Notes: a model not told the origin generated them from the sequence alone. Counted from the stretch's first letter, positions 32,372 through 45,331 are shown. The stretch: DNA of 64,000 nt from Choanephora cucurbitarum (GCA_025331435.1 JAIWNI010000085.1:56448-120447), one strand, 5' to 3'. Made by a program: numbers and translations.

Positions 32372-34467
32372 TTCTGCCAATGTAAATACAGACACGATAA
32401 GTAAGAGAGCTTCCTATCATGTATATTATTTCTGCCTTTGAACTAAAAATAACAGTTAGCAATATATCCTTTCCCTCACTTTTGCTCATGAAGCCTCATT
32501 AGAAGAGCAAATCCAATTTTGGCTGACCAATGTATTCCTCTAAATTGACACAGTAATAAAACAATCGTTCTGAAATGTACAAAGTGATCGTTGTTGCTTG
32601 TGTTCTGCATATTGCAAACAACCTTACATTGCTTGGCCTGATGAGCATAGAGGCTATGCAAGTACTGTTGTTATGTTTGGTCGATACTAGATAATAAACA
32701 CTAGTTGAGTACTTTATGAAACTGATGAATGGGCTCTGTTGAAGGAAAGAAATAAAAGACTTGTATTACATGTTGAGTTGCTACAAGGGATATCTGTTCA
32801 CTGAATTAAAAGATTGGTACTACATTGAATGGATACACATTGAGAAGGTTGGATAGATGCATATTTGTTGGTCAGTCTAATCAATCCAGTTTAGCCAACG
32901 ATTGGATCAAAAGAATATATGCCGTTCTTTGATATATATTATGAAACCAGTACGTTATGATCTTCTTCTTCTTTCTCTGTCTCGTCAGTCAGAATTTTGG
33001 CTTATGCTGATGACACTATTATCTTTTTGTACAAACCAGACACACATTCAATTGAACATCCACAGATATATCGTATCATTTGGTTATAACTTGACACGAT
33101 TTCTCCTTGTTTGTCCCACGCCCATTTACCTTGGCTGCTTCACATCTTTTAGTGCGCCTCATCATAACATTTTGATCACTCCCTTATACTCAAGTTATGA
33201 CAAACCCATAATATTCATTAGCAGTGCCATCTAACAAGTAGAAGCAAAGCTACTATCCTCAACGTTCTCATTCTCACCTACCTATGGCATGTTATCTGCC
33301 TATTGCTGTTTACCAAAATACCTTCAAACTCATAGGGTTTGTTTTAATTGATTCTTGATTCCCACCCCCACCTCCTGTACTTTCGTCTTGCCTCCTAAGC
33401 TTTGCCAAATTGGTAACTTGCTTTCTCTGCGCCTACAATTACTTCTTCTTTCTATCAATATTGACTTCACGCCTTCTCTTAATACACTATCGTTGAACAA
33501 TTGCTCATATCTGTCTCTTTTAACCCATCTTTTTTTATTATTTTTAAAGCTTACAAGGCGCTAGTTTCAGAACCTCCACAAGCTAAGATTGTACTCCCTA
33601 ATCTCTTCTTCTCATTCTAACTGAAAACATTCTTAGAGCCTTCGAATTTCCTTCCCTGCTCATAACTTTTGCCTTCAAGCTCTTCATCAAACCATCACAG
33701 CTCAGTTCTTTTTTTTTTCGCCGTCTTCCCCACGTTGTATGGATCATCTACTGACCTCCTAACCAGTTTTGTTCTATTATCAATCAGGATCAATTCACTA
33801 TCCTCTGCCTTCCTTGCCACAAAACTTGACCTCACGTTATTTTTTTCCACCTTCATTAATCTGTTTTGCACTATCCTGTTTTTTTTACTTCTTCTTTGTC
33901 AACTCACTCAGTTTAACAAATCGATTGATTTGTTTGACTTTTCAACACCAAAAGCTACTTGTCAGACTCTACAAGCCTTTTGTTACTTTGTGTTCTGACA
34001 AAGTTTTCCTTCGCCATCGCCTGCATATCGTCAACTTTCGTACGACAATCCCCCAACTTACCCCATACGTTAGTTTTATCTAAGGACTATTTTTAAAGTA
34101 TTTTCTCCTCTCAACATGACACTTAGAAGATTTGTGATAAAAAGGGGTCTACTACTTTAGACCCGAAAAAAAAGAGAAAGAACACACACACTAAATGTTC
34201 TCATTGCTGAACACTTCTTTTTTTATTTTTACTTAAAAAGATTTCATGTGTATATTAATGTAAAAAAATCATAAAAGACTTTTAGACGTTGTCTGTTTAT
34301 TTCTTATAGTTATAGGATAATTGTCTATAATTTCTTTACGATTCCTGCTATAATACTTTCCATTTGACAACAACTTCCGGCTAGAATCACCAAATTCGTA
34401 CTTGTCCTCTGTGGGGGGTTTTTTTTTCCTTTATCGTTTTCATAAGTATCTTTCAACTTATCTAGGA
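32372..34467. other. Gene-poor interval with a reverse-transcriptase relic
   Basis: Apart from the RT fragment at 32988-33086, no gene was recognised. From about 33240 to 34080 the plus strand is rich in C/T, so open frames there are mostly Leu/Phe/Ser and not convincing. Confidence 0.35.
32988..33086 (+). pseudogene. Fragment of a non-LTR (LINE-type) reverse transcriptase
   Basis: One frame reads VRILAYADDTIIFLYKPD, matching the catalytic YADD region of LINE-type reverse transcriptases, then runs into a stop at about 33084. Upstream and downstream frames are broken, so this is a short relic. The element type is inferred from YADD context only. Confidence 0.5.
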
Positions 34468-35002
34468 ATGGAGATAGAGGACAAACCGAAAAAGAAGAAG
34501 GACCGGCTGAGACAGTTTCGTCGGAGGAGTACGATACATAGCATCAAAGATAGATTTGGCAGATTTGACTCGAATTATGTCATCTCCAAGAGGAAACATC
34601 TTCTCGAACAGTTTGTATCAGACAATGTTAGTATGTTTATGCTCAGTGTAGTCAAGGACAGAGACATGTACTGATATTGAATAATTTCAGAAAACATTCT
34701 ACAACAGCAAAACAGATGGGTTGTTGAGCAGTTAAATCGGTATCAAAGATACTTTCAGTATATTTCAAAGAACTACCAGCGCTTACGTCCTTACTATAAA
34801 CATGGCAAACTAGATTCACTGAGAGTGTTGGTTTTACCCTATAGCTCATTCAGGTACTTTCCCCGAACTTTGCGATGGTCAGCTGTTGACGGTGCTTGTC
34901 GTTGCAATTATCTTCAGACCTCCTGGAGCTATACTCTGTACAATAGCAGGTAGTGTTCTTTTCTTGCCCCAATTTGATCCTCCAGGCTCCTTTTCGGTCT
35001 AA
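34468..35002 (+). CDS. Possible small spliced gene of unknown function
   Basis: I do not recognise this protein. Exons 34468-34630, 34691-34853 and 34918-35002 give 136 aa in one frame. Both introns have plausible signals: the first has donor GTATGT, an ACTGAT branch and acceptor TTTCAG; the second has GTACTT and TCTTCAG. The N-terminus is very basic (KKKKDRLRQFRRRS) and the middle is Gln/Tyr-rich and helical in character. There is no signal peptide. It could instead be a relic or a chance ORF. Its neighbours are transposon fragments, which lowers confidence. Confidence 0.3.
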
Positions 35003-36476
35003 TAAAAAGCCAGGCAACTATTGGGTATACATCTTTTGCTTCCATGTTGCCTAACTAAAGAGCTATGCTTGTCTTGAAATGCAGCTGAAGAGATCTTTTG
35101 TATTGGATCTCATGAAAAGTGAGAACGATCAAGGCTGATTGATCCAGTATGCTGATAGCGAGCGCTTTGACTCATCAAGCTGGTTTGTTTAATGAGTTAG
35201 CTGAAAAATAAAGACCGGCATCTTTTTGGAGTCTTTTTTATGTTGCAGCCTGAGTAAAACCTCTTTGGCATACAAAAGTGCCAGTTAACTTGCTATCATC
35301 AGAAATACGCTTACTAGCTTCTTTATTGAAAGAAGAATGATAGATAGCGTATGTTCTGTTAAGAAAAAGTTAATAGAAGTATCAACAGAACAACGGTCAA
35401 TATAAATCCTCATCTTGATTCCGAAAAGACTGTACTGATAGAGTATTGTTAGGGCTATTCGCCTGATCTACGTTCCCACAACTACCTTCGATCTCCGATC
35501 AGTTACTTCATCCCACTCTACATTCTCATTGTTGCAATCATATACATTTGACATGTCAGTATCTAAAGAGGAGGAGGCAAAATCGTTGGACTCAAAGCAT
35601 AAGAATTTCACCGCGTTATCCTCGATAGTTGTCACTGCTATATATCAATTCTTACTTCTTGTTTAATGGTAACTTCTTTGTATCCATTAAGTGGTATTTC
35701 CAAAATTGGTTGAGGCATTCACCTTTTCAAAGCTTTCAGCCGAAAACATGCAAAATTGTTATGATCAAAGTGAATCAAGAAAACACCTACATCAGCGGAC
35801 TACAGCTTCAAAATCTAGGATTTTGCTTAGCAAAGGGGTTTTAGTCAAAGAAAGATACGATAGCCGACAGTTGAATGTCCACTAAACTCAGTTTTGATTT
35901 AGCAATCTAGTAATAGAACAAGGATTTTGATAACAATTACTTGTAGCATGCAGAGATAGAAGCATTTTTCCCATATCAACATTTCAAGTCTAAATTCTGG
36001 AGTTATACTTTATAGATGTGAGAGGTGGCTTTCATTTAAGCTAAAGAATCAAAATTGACAAATTGCGTTTATTTTGAAATACGGGCACATGCAAATCGAC
36101 TTCCTTTTTTATCATGGTTACACTGCTTTGATCGACATCTACAGAGCAGCTCTTCATTTATTACTTCTGTTCTTCCTCTCCATTTCAAGTTTTTAGATAC
36201 ACTATAACAAATACGATCGTGATCACAGAAAAATAAACTATCATTATCTGATATCTTGTTTACATAAATAAATCTATTGTTACTACTCTAAATTAAGTGA
36301 AGTCAACACAATTTCTTCTTCTACTAAATGTAAAGTACACTTTCTCTCATAAAAAGAAAAGCACTACGCGTAACGAAAAGACAAGAACTGCTCTTAGTCA
36401 CTACTTTAGTTTCATTTCTGATACTTCGAATGTGCTTGATCAACATGTGTAATTCAAAAGATATAATTATATCACG
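35003..36476. other. Gene-free AT-rich interval
   Basis: Overlapping plus-strand frames at 35629-35885 are short and lack family resemblance. Nothing else was recognised. Confidence 0.3.
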
Positions 36477-36760
36477 GATAATGCTCCTATATATGTATCA
36501 GATCAGATCGAAAAGCTGATTATCAACCGATGATATGGGTGCGTTTGCCTTCCACCATATTCTCCTGCGCTCAACCCTATTGAGCAGTTTCAGTCTGTAG
36601 CTAAGAACAGATTTAAAAGATAAATGCAGCTGAAGGAGGAGGCTTTGGCTTCAAGGGTAGTTGATACTTGCAACAGTGTTTATCTAGAAGATTTTCATGA
36701 CTCCTGTCAATACTCTGATCCAAAGTTACAAGTATGCTTGAATAAAGAACCCTCTAATCT
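36477..36760 (+). pseudogene. Relic of a Tc1/mariner-type (DDE_3) transposase, C-terminal part
   Basis: One frame reads DNAPIYVSD, then CLPPYSPALNPIEQFQSVAKN and continues to about 36756. This matches the second catalytic Asp (xDNAP) and the third acidic residue (LNPIE) of Tc1/mariner-IS630 transposases. In-frame stops (TGA just before the CLPPYS block and TAA after NRFKR) and the missing N-terminal half make it a dead fragment. Confidence 0.75.
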
Positions 36761-38336
36761 ATTTCAGGAAATGGTGTGCTGAATTTGTCCATTTTAGATT
36801 CCATAATAAAAAAAAAAGAAATCAAGATTAGCCAAAAAGAGTAGGGGGGAATATGACAGTTGATTTGCAGAACACATTTATGCACATTCCCTTATTCTCA
36901 CTAAAAAAGAAAGAAAAAAGAGTGTGTTATAGTGATTTACTTTGTTCACTCTTAACGTCCTTATTTAGTCTTTTTTTTTTATTGTCTGTACCCATAGGGT
37001 CCTTGTATAAGAAAAAGAAGTTCGGGTTGCTGCTTAAGGAGGAAGAAGAAGAAAGGAGGGAAAAAACAAAGAAAAAGAAAATGAGTATAAGAGTCTAACA
37101 AGTTTAAGAAAGAGAGTAGTTTGTCTAAGCGTCATCTCAAACTATGGTAGATTTATGAACAAAGTTTGGGGAAAGCTCCTTGTAGGTAAACTTAGTTTCT
37201 TTCTTGAAGCATCAAATATATGCTAAGTAGAAAAAGTAGGATGCAAAATAACCTACTATTTTATTCTACAGTGTTCTTCAAGGACGATCTACATATTGAA
37301 ATAAATCATGTATCCCATGAAATTTTTCAAGTTGGACTGATAATTGATCCTTATTTTTGTTGCTTGACTCTTAAACTAAGCAAGTATAAGAACAGACGAT
37401 CTCAAAGCGATATGGAAATAACACTTTGTTAATACACAGTCAAACAAGTGCCTGAAATCTGTTTTCATGTGTGATTAAACTTTAAAGCTGTTTTCAGTAG
37501 ACTGTGAAAGAGAAGAATACTTTTTTTTGGGTCTTATGCTATATCATCCATTTTGATTCAATGAACAAAGAGGGAGAAGATCAAACAAATGTGTTTCTCT
37601 TCCTTCTTTCCTGAATCAGATTTTCCTTAAGAAAGAATCGAATAAGAAAAGTAGAGAAAGTATACACACACGTAAGCACACGCTCTCTCCTGTTGAGGGA
37701 CAATTACTATCCTAATACTAATGAGTTCATATAATAAGAAGGTTACTGAGAAACAACTAAGTGAAGAAAAAAAAAAGAGAGAAAGATGGAGCGCATAGGT
37801 AGATTTAGTTATTATAGGAAGCTTTTAGTCTAAAACACTGTTTAAAACAAAAATATAAGCTAGTAAGAGTAACAAGCTAAAAACCTTTCTTTATTACGTA
37901 TTTTGGCCTTGTCTAATGTTATTCTCTTGTCTCTCACCCCTCCTCTTCTTCCCCTCCCCTTAACATTTTCTGATACCTTTTTTAAAGTTTCTCTCTTCTT
38001 TTTAGTTTGCATTTGAACCTCCCTTCTTTTATTTTTTTTCTAACCCTTCCTATTGATCTATATATAAATGTATATTACAAGCTAGCAAAGTTATTCGGTG
38101 TGCGTGCTTATGACAGAATATAAGGGAAAAGTATACGTTAGTTTTTTTCATCTTCTAGAGTATAAAAGTACATTGCTTTCTTCTTTCTTTCTTTTCTTTT
38201 TCCTCTTCTCTTGCTTCTTGTTGTTTTTCTTTATATTTTTACCACTAATCTCTCTCTTTCTATTCACTCAGACATAACTGAATTCTATTTATATAGCAAA
38301 AAGAAAAAAGTCAACTCCAGTTGCTCAAATCCATCC
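36761..38336. other. Upstream region of the homeobox gene
   Basis: No gene was recognised. The stretch is AT-rich, with a purine block around 37010-37090 and pyrimidine-rich blocks around 37920-38040 and 38170-38250 that look like a long promoter/5' leader of the homeodomain gene. Confidence 0.4.
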
Positions 38337-39702
38337 ATGACCATTGTAAATGAATTACAACCTTTTGAGCAATCCTTTTCTGTTACATTAGATGATGATG
38401 TACACGAAAAAGAGAAGCCCAGCTACTTATCATCACCTAACGACATGACAGGAACATCCGACTACTTGCTCGAGACATTCCATCAATATCCGCATGGTGA
38501 CTTTCGACCTACATTTTACAACCCATTCGAAATCAAGCATCGACGCCGCACTTCGCGTACTCAATTGAAAGTGCTTGAGAAATCATTTTCTGAAAACTCA
38601 AAACCAAATGCCAATGCACGTCGTATGTTGGCTCAAAAACTCGATATGACACCTCGTGGTGTTCAGATTTGGTTTCAAAACCGAAGAGCTAAAGCAAAAA
38701 CATTGAAAAAGAAAATCAAGCATAATGGATGTCATCGCCAACAGATAAAAGCTACTAAAAAGGCAGAAGAAACAGAAGAAGATGACTATGAAGAAGATGA
38801 CCTTAGTCTGAATGAAGACGAGTTCACTGAAAGGGCTGATCCAAGACAGCAACCAATGCATCGCTCAAGCTATGAAGAAGAATGTTCTGATGTAATCGAC
38901 GCTCAATTAGAGTTTCCTTGCCATGTTTCTCCAATTGATATGAGCTCTAGTGATCCATCCTCAATTCTGTTTTCTCAGTTTTTTTCAGATCCATTAGAAT
39001 TTGATTATGCTTATCCTCCACCACCACCTTCTTCATGGCTATGGACAAATCATGATAATGTACGTACAGTAGCTACAAAGGCAGCAGCTATTGCAGCAGC
39101 AAGCTCGTTTCAAACAAACAGCATGCCTATTTCAGTCCCTTCTTGGATAAATGACAGTTCGGATAAAAGAAGGAGATCATGTCCCATGCCAGTCAAGGAT
39201 ATGATGCCAACTAACCAGGTCTTTGTCAACAGACAAACAACGCCTATTCTTTCGTTTTCATCAAGTCCTTGGCCACCATCTCTTAAGGTATGTAACCATC
39301 TCTCACTTTATTTATTGTTCTCCCCTTATTCCCCTCTCCTCCTGTCTCGCTTTACTTTCTTTTGTTTCTCATCACACTTTTGATAAAAGGTTACTAAAAA
39401 ATGATAAACTTTAACTCAAATAGGATACTCATGTTGGTACTAAAAGAAGTCTATCATTCAGTCAACAACAAAATCTAGACTATTACTACTCTAAAGACAC
39501 TAACCTCACCTATCAACAAGAACAGCTTTCATTTCAATTGACGCCTCCGTTGACTGCTTCTTGTTCAGCTTCCACGGTAGCTGGATCACCTATATCGCTG
39601 GATAGCTTATATCATGAGCCTATGATTCAGCAGGGCAACCTAATTTGCCCTCCAAATGCTAACTTATCACATCCCTTGATTCATAGTTTCTATGAAATCT
39701 AG
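38337..39702 (+). CDS. Homeodomain transcription factor
   Basis: Exons 38337-39287 and 39424-39702 give about 409 aa. The start is the first ATG after the T-rich leader; the frame is open further upstream but without ATG. The homeodomain spans about residues 68-127: HRRRTSRTQLKVLEKSF for helix 1, KPNANARRMLAQKLDMTPR for loop and helix 2, and the recognition helix VQIWFQNRRAKAK. This form resembles fungal Pho2/Yox-type homeodomains. An acidic run (EETEEDDYEEDDLSLNEDE) follows, then Ser/Pro- and Gln-rich stretches that could be activation regions. DNA targets are unknown. Confidence 0.9.
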
Positions 39703-40130
39703 TTATGATCACTTGTTTATATTTTATGATTCATCTTTATGCCCATTATGTCTATGCCCTTTCCATTGCATTTTATGTTACAGCCTTCTACATCTATAGA
39801 AACAGAACAAACGAAAACAATATGCCATTCTCTTTTCTTTCTTTCAATTCATCATCCATCATATCCCATCATACCATTTAACTTATAAGAATCATCAATA
39901 TTTGCATTTTCCCTCTTTATCATTAAAAAACTATTTCAATTTTATACCTTCGATTTCATATAAGATATCTGACCTTTAGAAAATCAGTAGTCTAGACATT
40001 CCTTGATCCTTCCCCTTCTTTTCTTCATGGCATGTATTTATGTTTTAAGTATCAAGCTGATTTGAAAGGTAGATTGCTTCTTTCTTTATTTCTCTAAAAA
40101 CAATAATATCTAATATGTACATTTTTTGAA
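39703..40130. other. Convergent 3' regions of homeobox and Dis3 genes
   Basis: Both flanking genes end towards this AT-rich stretch. It should hold both 3' UTRs and poly(A) sites. Nothing else was seen. Confidence 0.4.
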
Positions 40131-43100
40131 TTATTTCTTTTGCTTTTTCGAAAGAGTGTCTTGGTCAGCAGAATCATCAATAGCCCGCTTAGCTTGACTG
40201 GGCACAACGCTGACACCTTCCACAAAGGGTTCCACCAATTTCATATTCATCTTTTGACGCATACCTTCTACATCGCCTTCCACAGTGATCTCAACCTTCA
40301 CACTATCAAATGTCTTGAGAGTAACGTCGCCAGCCACAAGACGGCCTGACTCGTCATCAAAGACAAAAGGAGTAGGTCCTCCTTGTTCTTTGCTGGTATA
40401 AACAATGCTTTCAATACCATATTTAGGCACAAGCACAATAATACCGTTCTTGAGTACACGAAGCACACGACCCTCTTCCACTTCCACTTTGTTTCTAAAG
40501 TAAAGACTGGTGAAGAGTTCAACAGAACTACGACCTGCTTGTTGAGCCATACGATTACGGAAATTGAGATTGTCACAAAGTTCTTTCATCTTGTTTGTAT
40601 CTGTCAATTCTTGTCCATAGTTGAGATCGCTATCGATACAAGCATGGAGTAAGCGATGCACAATCACATCTAAGCATCAAATATTAGTTCACCATTTCCC
40701 TAAAATGAAGAAGACTGCTTCATGCACTTTACCTGCATAACGACGAATTGGTGAAGTAAAATGTGTATAGATAGGACTGGCAAGACCATAGTGCTTGAAC
40801 TCGGATTCAGGCTCAGTTCCAGAACTAAAGTATTGAGCCTGCATCATGCATCGAGTAGTCATAATACGGACTAGTTTGTTAAAGTAAGGGTCCTCAGGTA
40901 TCTAGAACAAAAAAAATGAGTACATATCCCTTTTTTTTTCTTATATGTATATCACTAAGTACCACTGCATTATCTAGAGAATCAGCCAAGGCCTTTGAGC
41001 TTTCTGTGTTTAACACAAGACCCTTTTCGGCAAGTACTTTGCGAAGTGAGTCAAAGTTGTTTGTAGGAGGAGCAGCGTGTTTACGAAGCATGGCAGAGCT
41101 AGGGAATTTGCTATAGATCTTTTTGGCAACAGAGATATTGGCTAACAACATGAACTCTTCTACAAGCGCATTGGTTTCTTTAAGTTCCTTCATCTCTACA
41201 TCAACAGGGTCTTGAGAATCATTTTCAAGATTAAAGCGGACTTCGGGAGAAGAGAGGGTCAGGGCACCATTGTCCATACGTCTCTTACGTAATATTTTGG
41301 CAAATCTGTTCAAGGCTCGAATTCCCTTGGTTACACTGTCTTGCATACGGTCATCGTCAATACGGTTCTGTGCTTCTTCATAGGTAAATGAATGCTTGGA
41401 GCGAATCACACTCTTTGTAAAATCAGTCTTGACAATCTCTGCATCTTCTGTCATTTCCCAAATACACGAAAAGGCCAAACGATCTACATTAGATCTCAAA
41501 GAGCAAAGGTCTAAAGGGCAAGTTAAGAAAGATGTACATATAATATACGAATATGTTAAATCAACTTACTGGTACCCAACAAAGAAGGCAACATGTCAAT
41601 ACGTTTGTCTACCAAATAAACAGAGGTACCGCGACTGGCTGCTTCGATATCCATAGGCATACCAGGTTTGACAAAGTAAGTGACATCAGCAATGTCTATA
41701 TCAATTGCGTTAGTCTAAATTGATGGCTTCCCCTATTAACTCTGTTACTTACGGACACCCACTTCATAGTTGCCATTGGGAAGACGGCGGGCATGAAGAG
41801 CATCGTCAATATCAGTACATCCTGGAGGATCTATACTACAGATATCCAAATCCCTAAAATCACGACGATTTTCCTCTTTGACATGCTTGTCAAGTACAAC
41901 CCATTCATCGCCTTCAGAGGGAAGATCTTGCAAGATACGCTGAGAGAATTCTTGGTAAGGAACATCATGTTCAAGCAACAATACTTCAGTTTCGGTTTCT
42001 CTATCACCTGAAGAACCTAACGTCTTTACGAAATGGCCCAAAGGAAGACTTGAAGAATAGAAAGAATGAGCCCAAGTAGATCGTCTATCTTCTGATTTAT
42101 ACTTACGCTGAAGTAATAGGCCAACTATCAATAGAAACAACAATACGCTTGCCCATTAAGGTCTGAGCTTGAGCTGTCTTGATACGAATGGCAGGAATAC
42201 GTCGATCGATTGCTCTAAAGAGTACATTGGCTGGACGGTTATCATTAGGGATTGTCTTTTTGACAATAAAACCACAATAGCTATCAAAATATTCAGTCAA
42301 ATTTCGATGAAATAAGCCTTGAATCAATAATCGGAACTTACGGTCTCCATTTCTTTCGAATGATACCAACAACCTTGCCTGTAGGTTCAGCTTGAGTGTC
42401 GTCTTCAGTCATTTTGTCTATAGGTTCTTCTGACTCTTCGCCAAACATTTTTTCTTCATCCTCATCGTCATCTTGTTCAATAGCAACAGAAGCACTCTTT
42501 TTCCATTCATTCTTAGGTAATAACTGAACAGCAACAATATCACCCTGAATACTACGGTTGAAATGCTTGCGACCTAAAATATAAATTGTTTTCATTTCAC
42601 CTTCTACTTCACCAACGACAGTAGCCTAAAAAAAGAGAAGAAGGGCAGAGAATTGAATAGTAGTTCATTTGATTGTGGTTTGTCATTGATAGTACCTCGT
42701 GAACGTTATGTTGGCTCACATTCAATGAAGCTTGAATCAAAGTGCCCTTCTTAATACCGTTCTGAATTTGAGCAGGACTCAAATGTTCTTCATACACAAT
42801 TGACTGATCTGCAGCCACAGCCTTAGGAGCTGACAGCATATCCAACAATTCAGGTGTATCCTTTATGCTTTCGATATATTCGCGAACAGAACTGGACTTG
42901 ATACCCATAGTTTTGGCTCTTTCTCTATTGCCGTTGTCATCAGTCAGCATAATGACATCAATGTTGTTGCCAGATCCGTTAGCTTTCAAGTGATCTGTGT
43001 ACCACTTAGTAGACACACGGATAGCTAATATATCAAGTTAAACACTATTCTATTTCGTTTTTGAAAAAAGAGTTTTTGATTACCTCTATCGTTTCGATCG

Positions 43101-43635
43101 TTGGGTGATTCGTCCTTTAACTTTTCAATAAAAGTATCACTATAATGCGATTAGATATTGTCATCAACAACAATGCTATTGTATTTACCGTTGGTGTTCA
43201 TTTGCAAACATATAGAATCGCTTGTTTTTATCAGCCAAGATAGTGTTGAGTCTGTTGTAGACAGGCAAACTCAAATGACGTACTTCTTCCTTGACAGTCT
43301 GCAATACAATGACATCTTTGATGGCTGGGTGTTCCATGATATCAAGCTATGGTGAGTAGAAAGAAGACACAATTATTAGATTGATAAAGGCATAAGCAGA
43401 TAGAAAAGAAAAGCTTTACTTGACTAATAAACACATTAGTGTCAGGAATAAGATAATGAGGTCTGAATTGAGTAGTTGATCGGGGCTCGTCTGATAAAAT
43501 GGGTGCAGAGACTTTACTACAGGCTTGACAGATCTCGGACGAACAAGGGATATCGTCTCTTAGATAATGTTCCTTTACGACTTTGACAACATTGCCTTTG
43601 CGTGTTCGTTTTACAAATGATTTTGATCGAAGCAT
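40131..43635 (-). CDS. DIS3: Exosome catalytic subunit Dis3/Rrp44
   Basis: This 3'-5' exoribonuclease (RNase II family) with an N-terminal PIN endonuclease is the active subunit of the RNA exosome. Eleven exons on the minus strand agree in phase: 43635-43420, 43346-43189, 43139-43084, 43024-42696, 42625-42342, 42280-42107, 42048-41753, 41695-41570, 41510-40963, 40901-40733 and 40669-40131, for about 964 aa. The N-terminal Cys cluster (CSSEICQAC) precedes the PIN domain, with its Asp in [11 protein letters not shown] (about residue 65). Cold-shock-type domains follow. The RNB catalytic motif [18 protein letters not shown] lies near residues 475-490, and SPIRRYADVIVHR is near the end. A C-terminal S1-like domain and a basic tail (SKKQKK) complete it. 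No defect was seen. Confidence 0.95.
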
Positions 43636-44280
43636 GTTGTATTTGTAAAAAAGAAAGAATATAAAAAATTTAGAAAAAAGTTTAAGTGTCACGCTTCCAA
43701 AAAAAGTGTCGTACAATTCAAGAAAAAGAGTGCTGTGCTTTTCTTAAAAAGAAAATCATGCTGCAAGGAAAGCATCGAAATATTTACCAGAGTAGCGCAC
43801 AAACTCTTCAAAAGATGATTGAGTAGCATTTGGAATATCCCTTCCAAGTATAATCTTTTTTCAGATATCTTTGGACAACAGGCCGAGTTTTGTTCGATTA
43901 GGTTGAGCTCTGGGAAGTAACATGATAACCAAAATCATACATTGATCGTTTTGTCAATCGACTTACTCGAGTATATGGGCTTATTATTCATGATTAGATA
44001 ACATGCTCTCATTTCAGAAAACATGTCTATCTCAGCAAACTGGGTATCGAGAACTCATAAGCAATTCAAACTTGCTGCTTAAAGCAAGGCATTAAACTAA
44101 CAAAAAAATCTACACACTCATCAACAAAATTTCTCCTTCATTTGGATGAAGACTTACAATGACTTAATCTTAGTAAAGCTCTCGTCTTTACCTTCTAATG
44201 TAAGCTTTTCGATTTGATTTTCAATTATGATGATACAGAAACATAGGCTATAACATGTGCTATTGTAAGTACACAACCAC
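43636..44280. other. Upstream region of Dis3
   Basis: AT-rich DNA without a recognisable gene, holding the Dis3 promoter. Confidence 0.35.
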
Positions 44281-44364
44281 GGTCATCCCTCCATTTAGGG
44301 AACGATCTTGGTTCCCTCAAGACTGTTCCCTAAACTTCGTTCCCTAAATCGGGGGAAGACTGCA
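44281..44364. repeat. Palindromic CAGT...ACTG miniature element, copy 2 (degraded)
   Basis: It starts GGTCATCCCTCCATTTAGGG and ends ...AAATCGGGGGAAGACTG, closely matching both arms of the 17622-17690 palindrome. The centre is longer and contains three GTTCCCT units, suggesting internal rearrangement. Confidence 0.65.
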
Positions 44365-44399
44365 GTCTTGACCACTATTATTTACAGTGTAATGTTCGC

Positions 44400-44630
44400 A
44401 TGGATGTCACTCTTCATACTCTTCACGAGCTTAATACAAAGAAGTTTTTCCCTTCTGTGCCTGGCTCTTTCGTCATTAGCGCAGTCAATGATAATAATCC
44501 ACCCAATGACATTTGGCGCCTACCCGATCTTGCCGAAGAAGAGCTGACCAAGAAGAATATCAAAATAAAGATGAATAGACAAAAAGAAAAAAAAATGACT
44601 GTACACACTTATCATTCGGTTGAACATTAG
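44400..44630 (+). CDS. Small unknown ORF next to the palindromic repeat
   Basis: A 76-codon ATG ORF ends in TAG. The predicted protein has a WRLPDLAEEELTKKN segment and a basic C-terminal half, without signal peptide or membrane segment. I do not recognise it. Codon composition looks more protein-like than chance frames nearby, but there is no intron or homology evidence. It could be a fragment of a repeated element. Confidence 0.25.
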   Translation: MDVTLHTLHELNTKKFFPSVPGSFVISAVNDNNPPNDIWRLPDLAEEELTKKNIKIKMNRQKEKKMTVHTYHSVEH

Positions 44631-44938
44631 GTCCGTCAGCTATTTCTAACTTCCCTAAACAGTACGTTCTTGAGCTCTCTGGCGTTTGGCATGTAAGCAC
44701 GAATGAAACAAGACAATTACTTATAAGCGGAATGTTTGATTCTTTATGTATCAGAATAACAAAGAACTGATTTTGATAGCAAGCTGAACATTATAGTATT
44801 AAAGAAGACGTTTTACTGTGTTTTTTTACTTTGGTCATTCAATTTTAAAGAATTGCATTTTAATCATAAATATCAAATTCAATAGAGGTATCATAGAAAA
44901 GGGTTTTCTTTGAATGACCATGTAAAGTTTCTACCAGT

Positions 44939-45331
44939 CTAGTAGAAGAAACCGAGAACCTTACCACCAACGTGCTTTTGACGGGCTTCATCTTGGTCCA
45001 TGATACCAGCAGAGGTAGTCAAGACTAAGTGACCGAATTGACGAGCAGGCAACAAGTTGGCGGTCCACTTTTCAAGTTCAGAGTACTTGATGTTGAAACG
45101 GGGAGAGATAACACCACACTTGTTGATGCGACCAATCAATTGAATGACGATCTTGCCTGAACGATGGTCATCAACAATTTCGAATTCACCGATGTAACCA
45201 TTCTTTTGCATGACAGTCAAGAACTTGACGATGACCTTGGAAGAAGGACGGACGAGAACTTGTCTCTTACCACGCTTTTCAGCGTTGTTGATGCTGTTCA
45301 AACAATCGTTCAAGACGGAGACTCTGACCAT
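44939..45331 (-). CDS. RPS22: Small-subunit ribosomal protein uS8 (S15a/Rps22)
   Basis: The 130-aa cytosolic ribosomal protein is encoded by one coding exon. It starts [18 protein letters not shown] and ends GKVLGFFY, full length for eukaryotic uS8, with the family motifs [18 protein letters not shown] and [11 protein letters not shown]. It binds the central domain of 18S rRNA. Just upstream of the ATG an acceptor (CCATTAG, 45341) and a donor (TTTAAG/GTAAAT, 45541) suggest a 201-nt 5' UTR intron. Confidence 0.97.
   Translation of the reverse strand: MVRVSVLNDCLNSINNAEKRGKRQVLVRPSSKVIVKFLTVMQKNGYIGEFEIVDDHRSGKIVIQLIGRINKCGVISPRFNIKYSELEKWTANLLPARQFGHLVLTTSAGIMDQDEARQKHVGGKVLGFFY

Noticed and set aside
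33355..34083. Several plus-strand ORFs rich in Leu, Phe and Ser
   Set aside because: They result from a C/T-rich strand, which lowers stop frequency. No motif or splice support.
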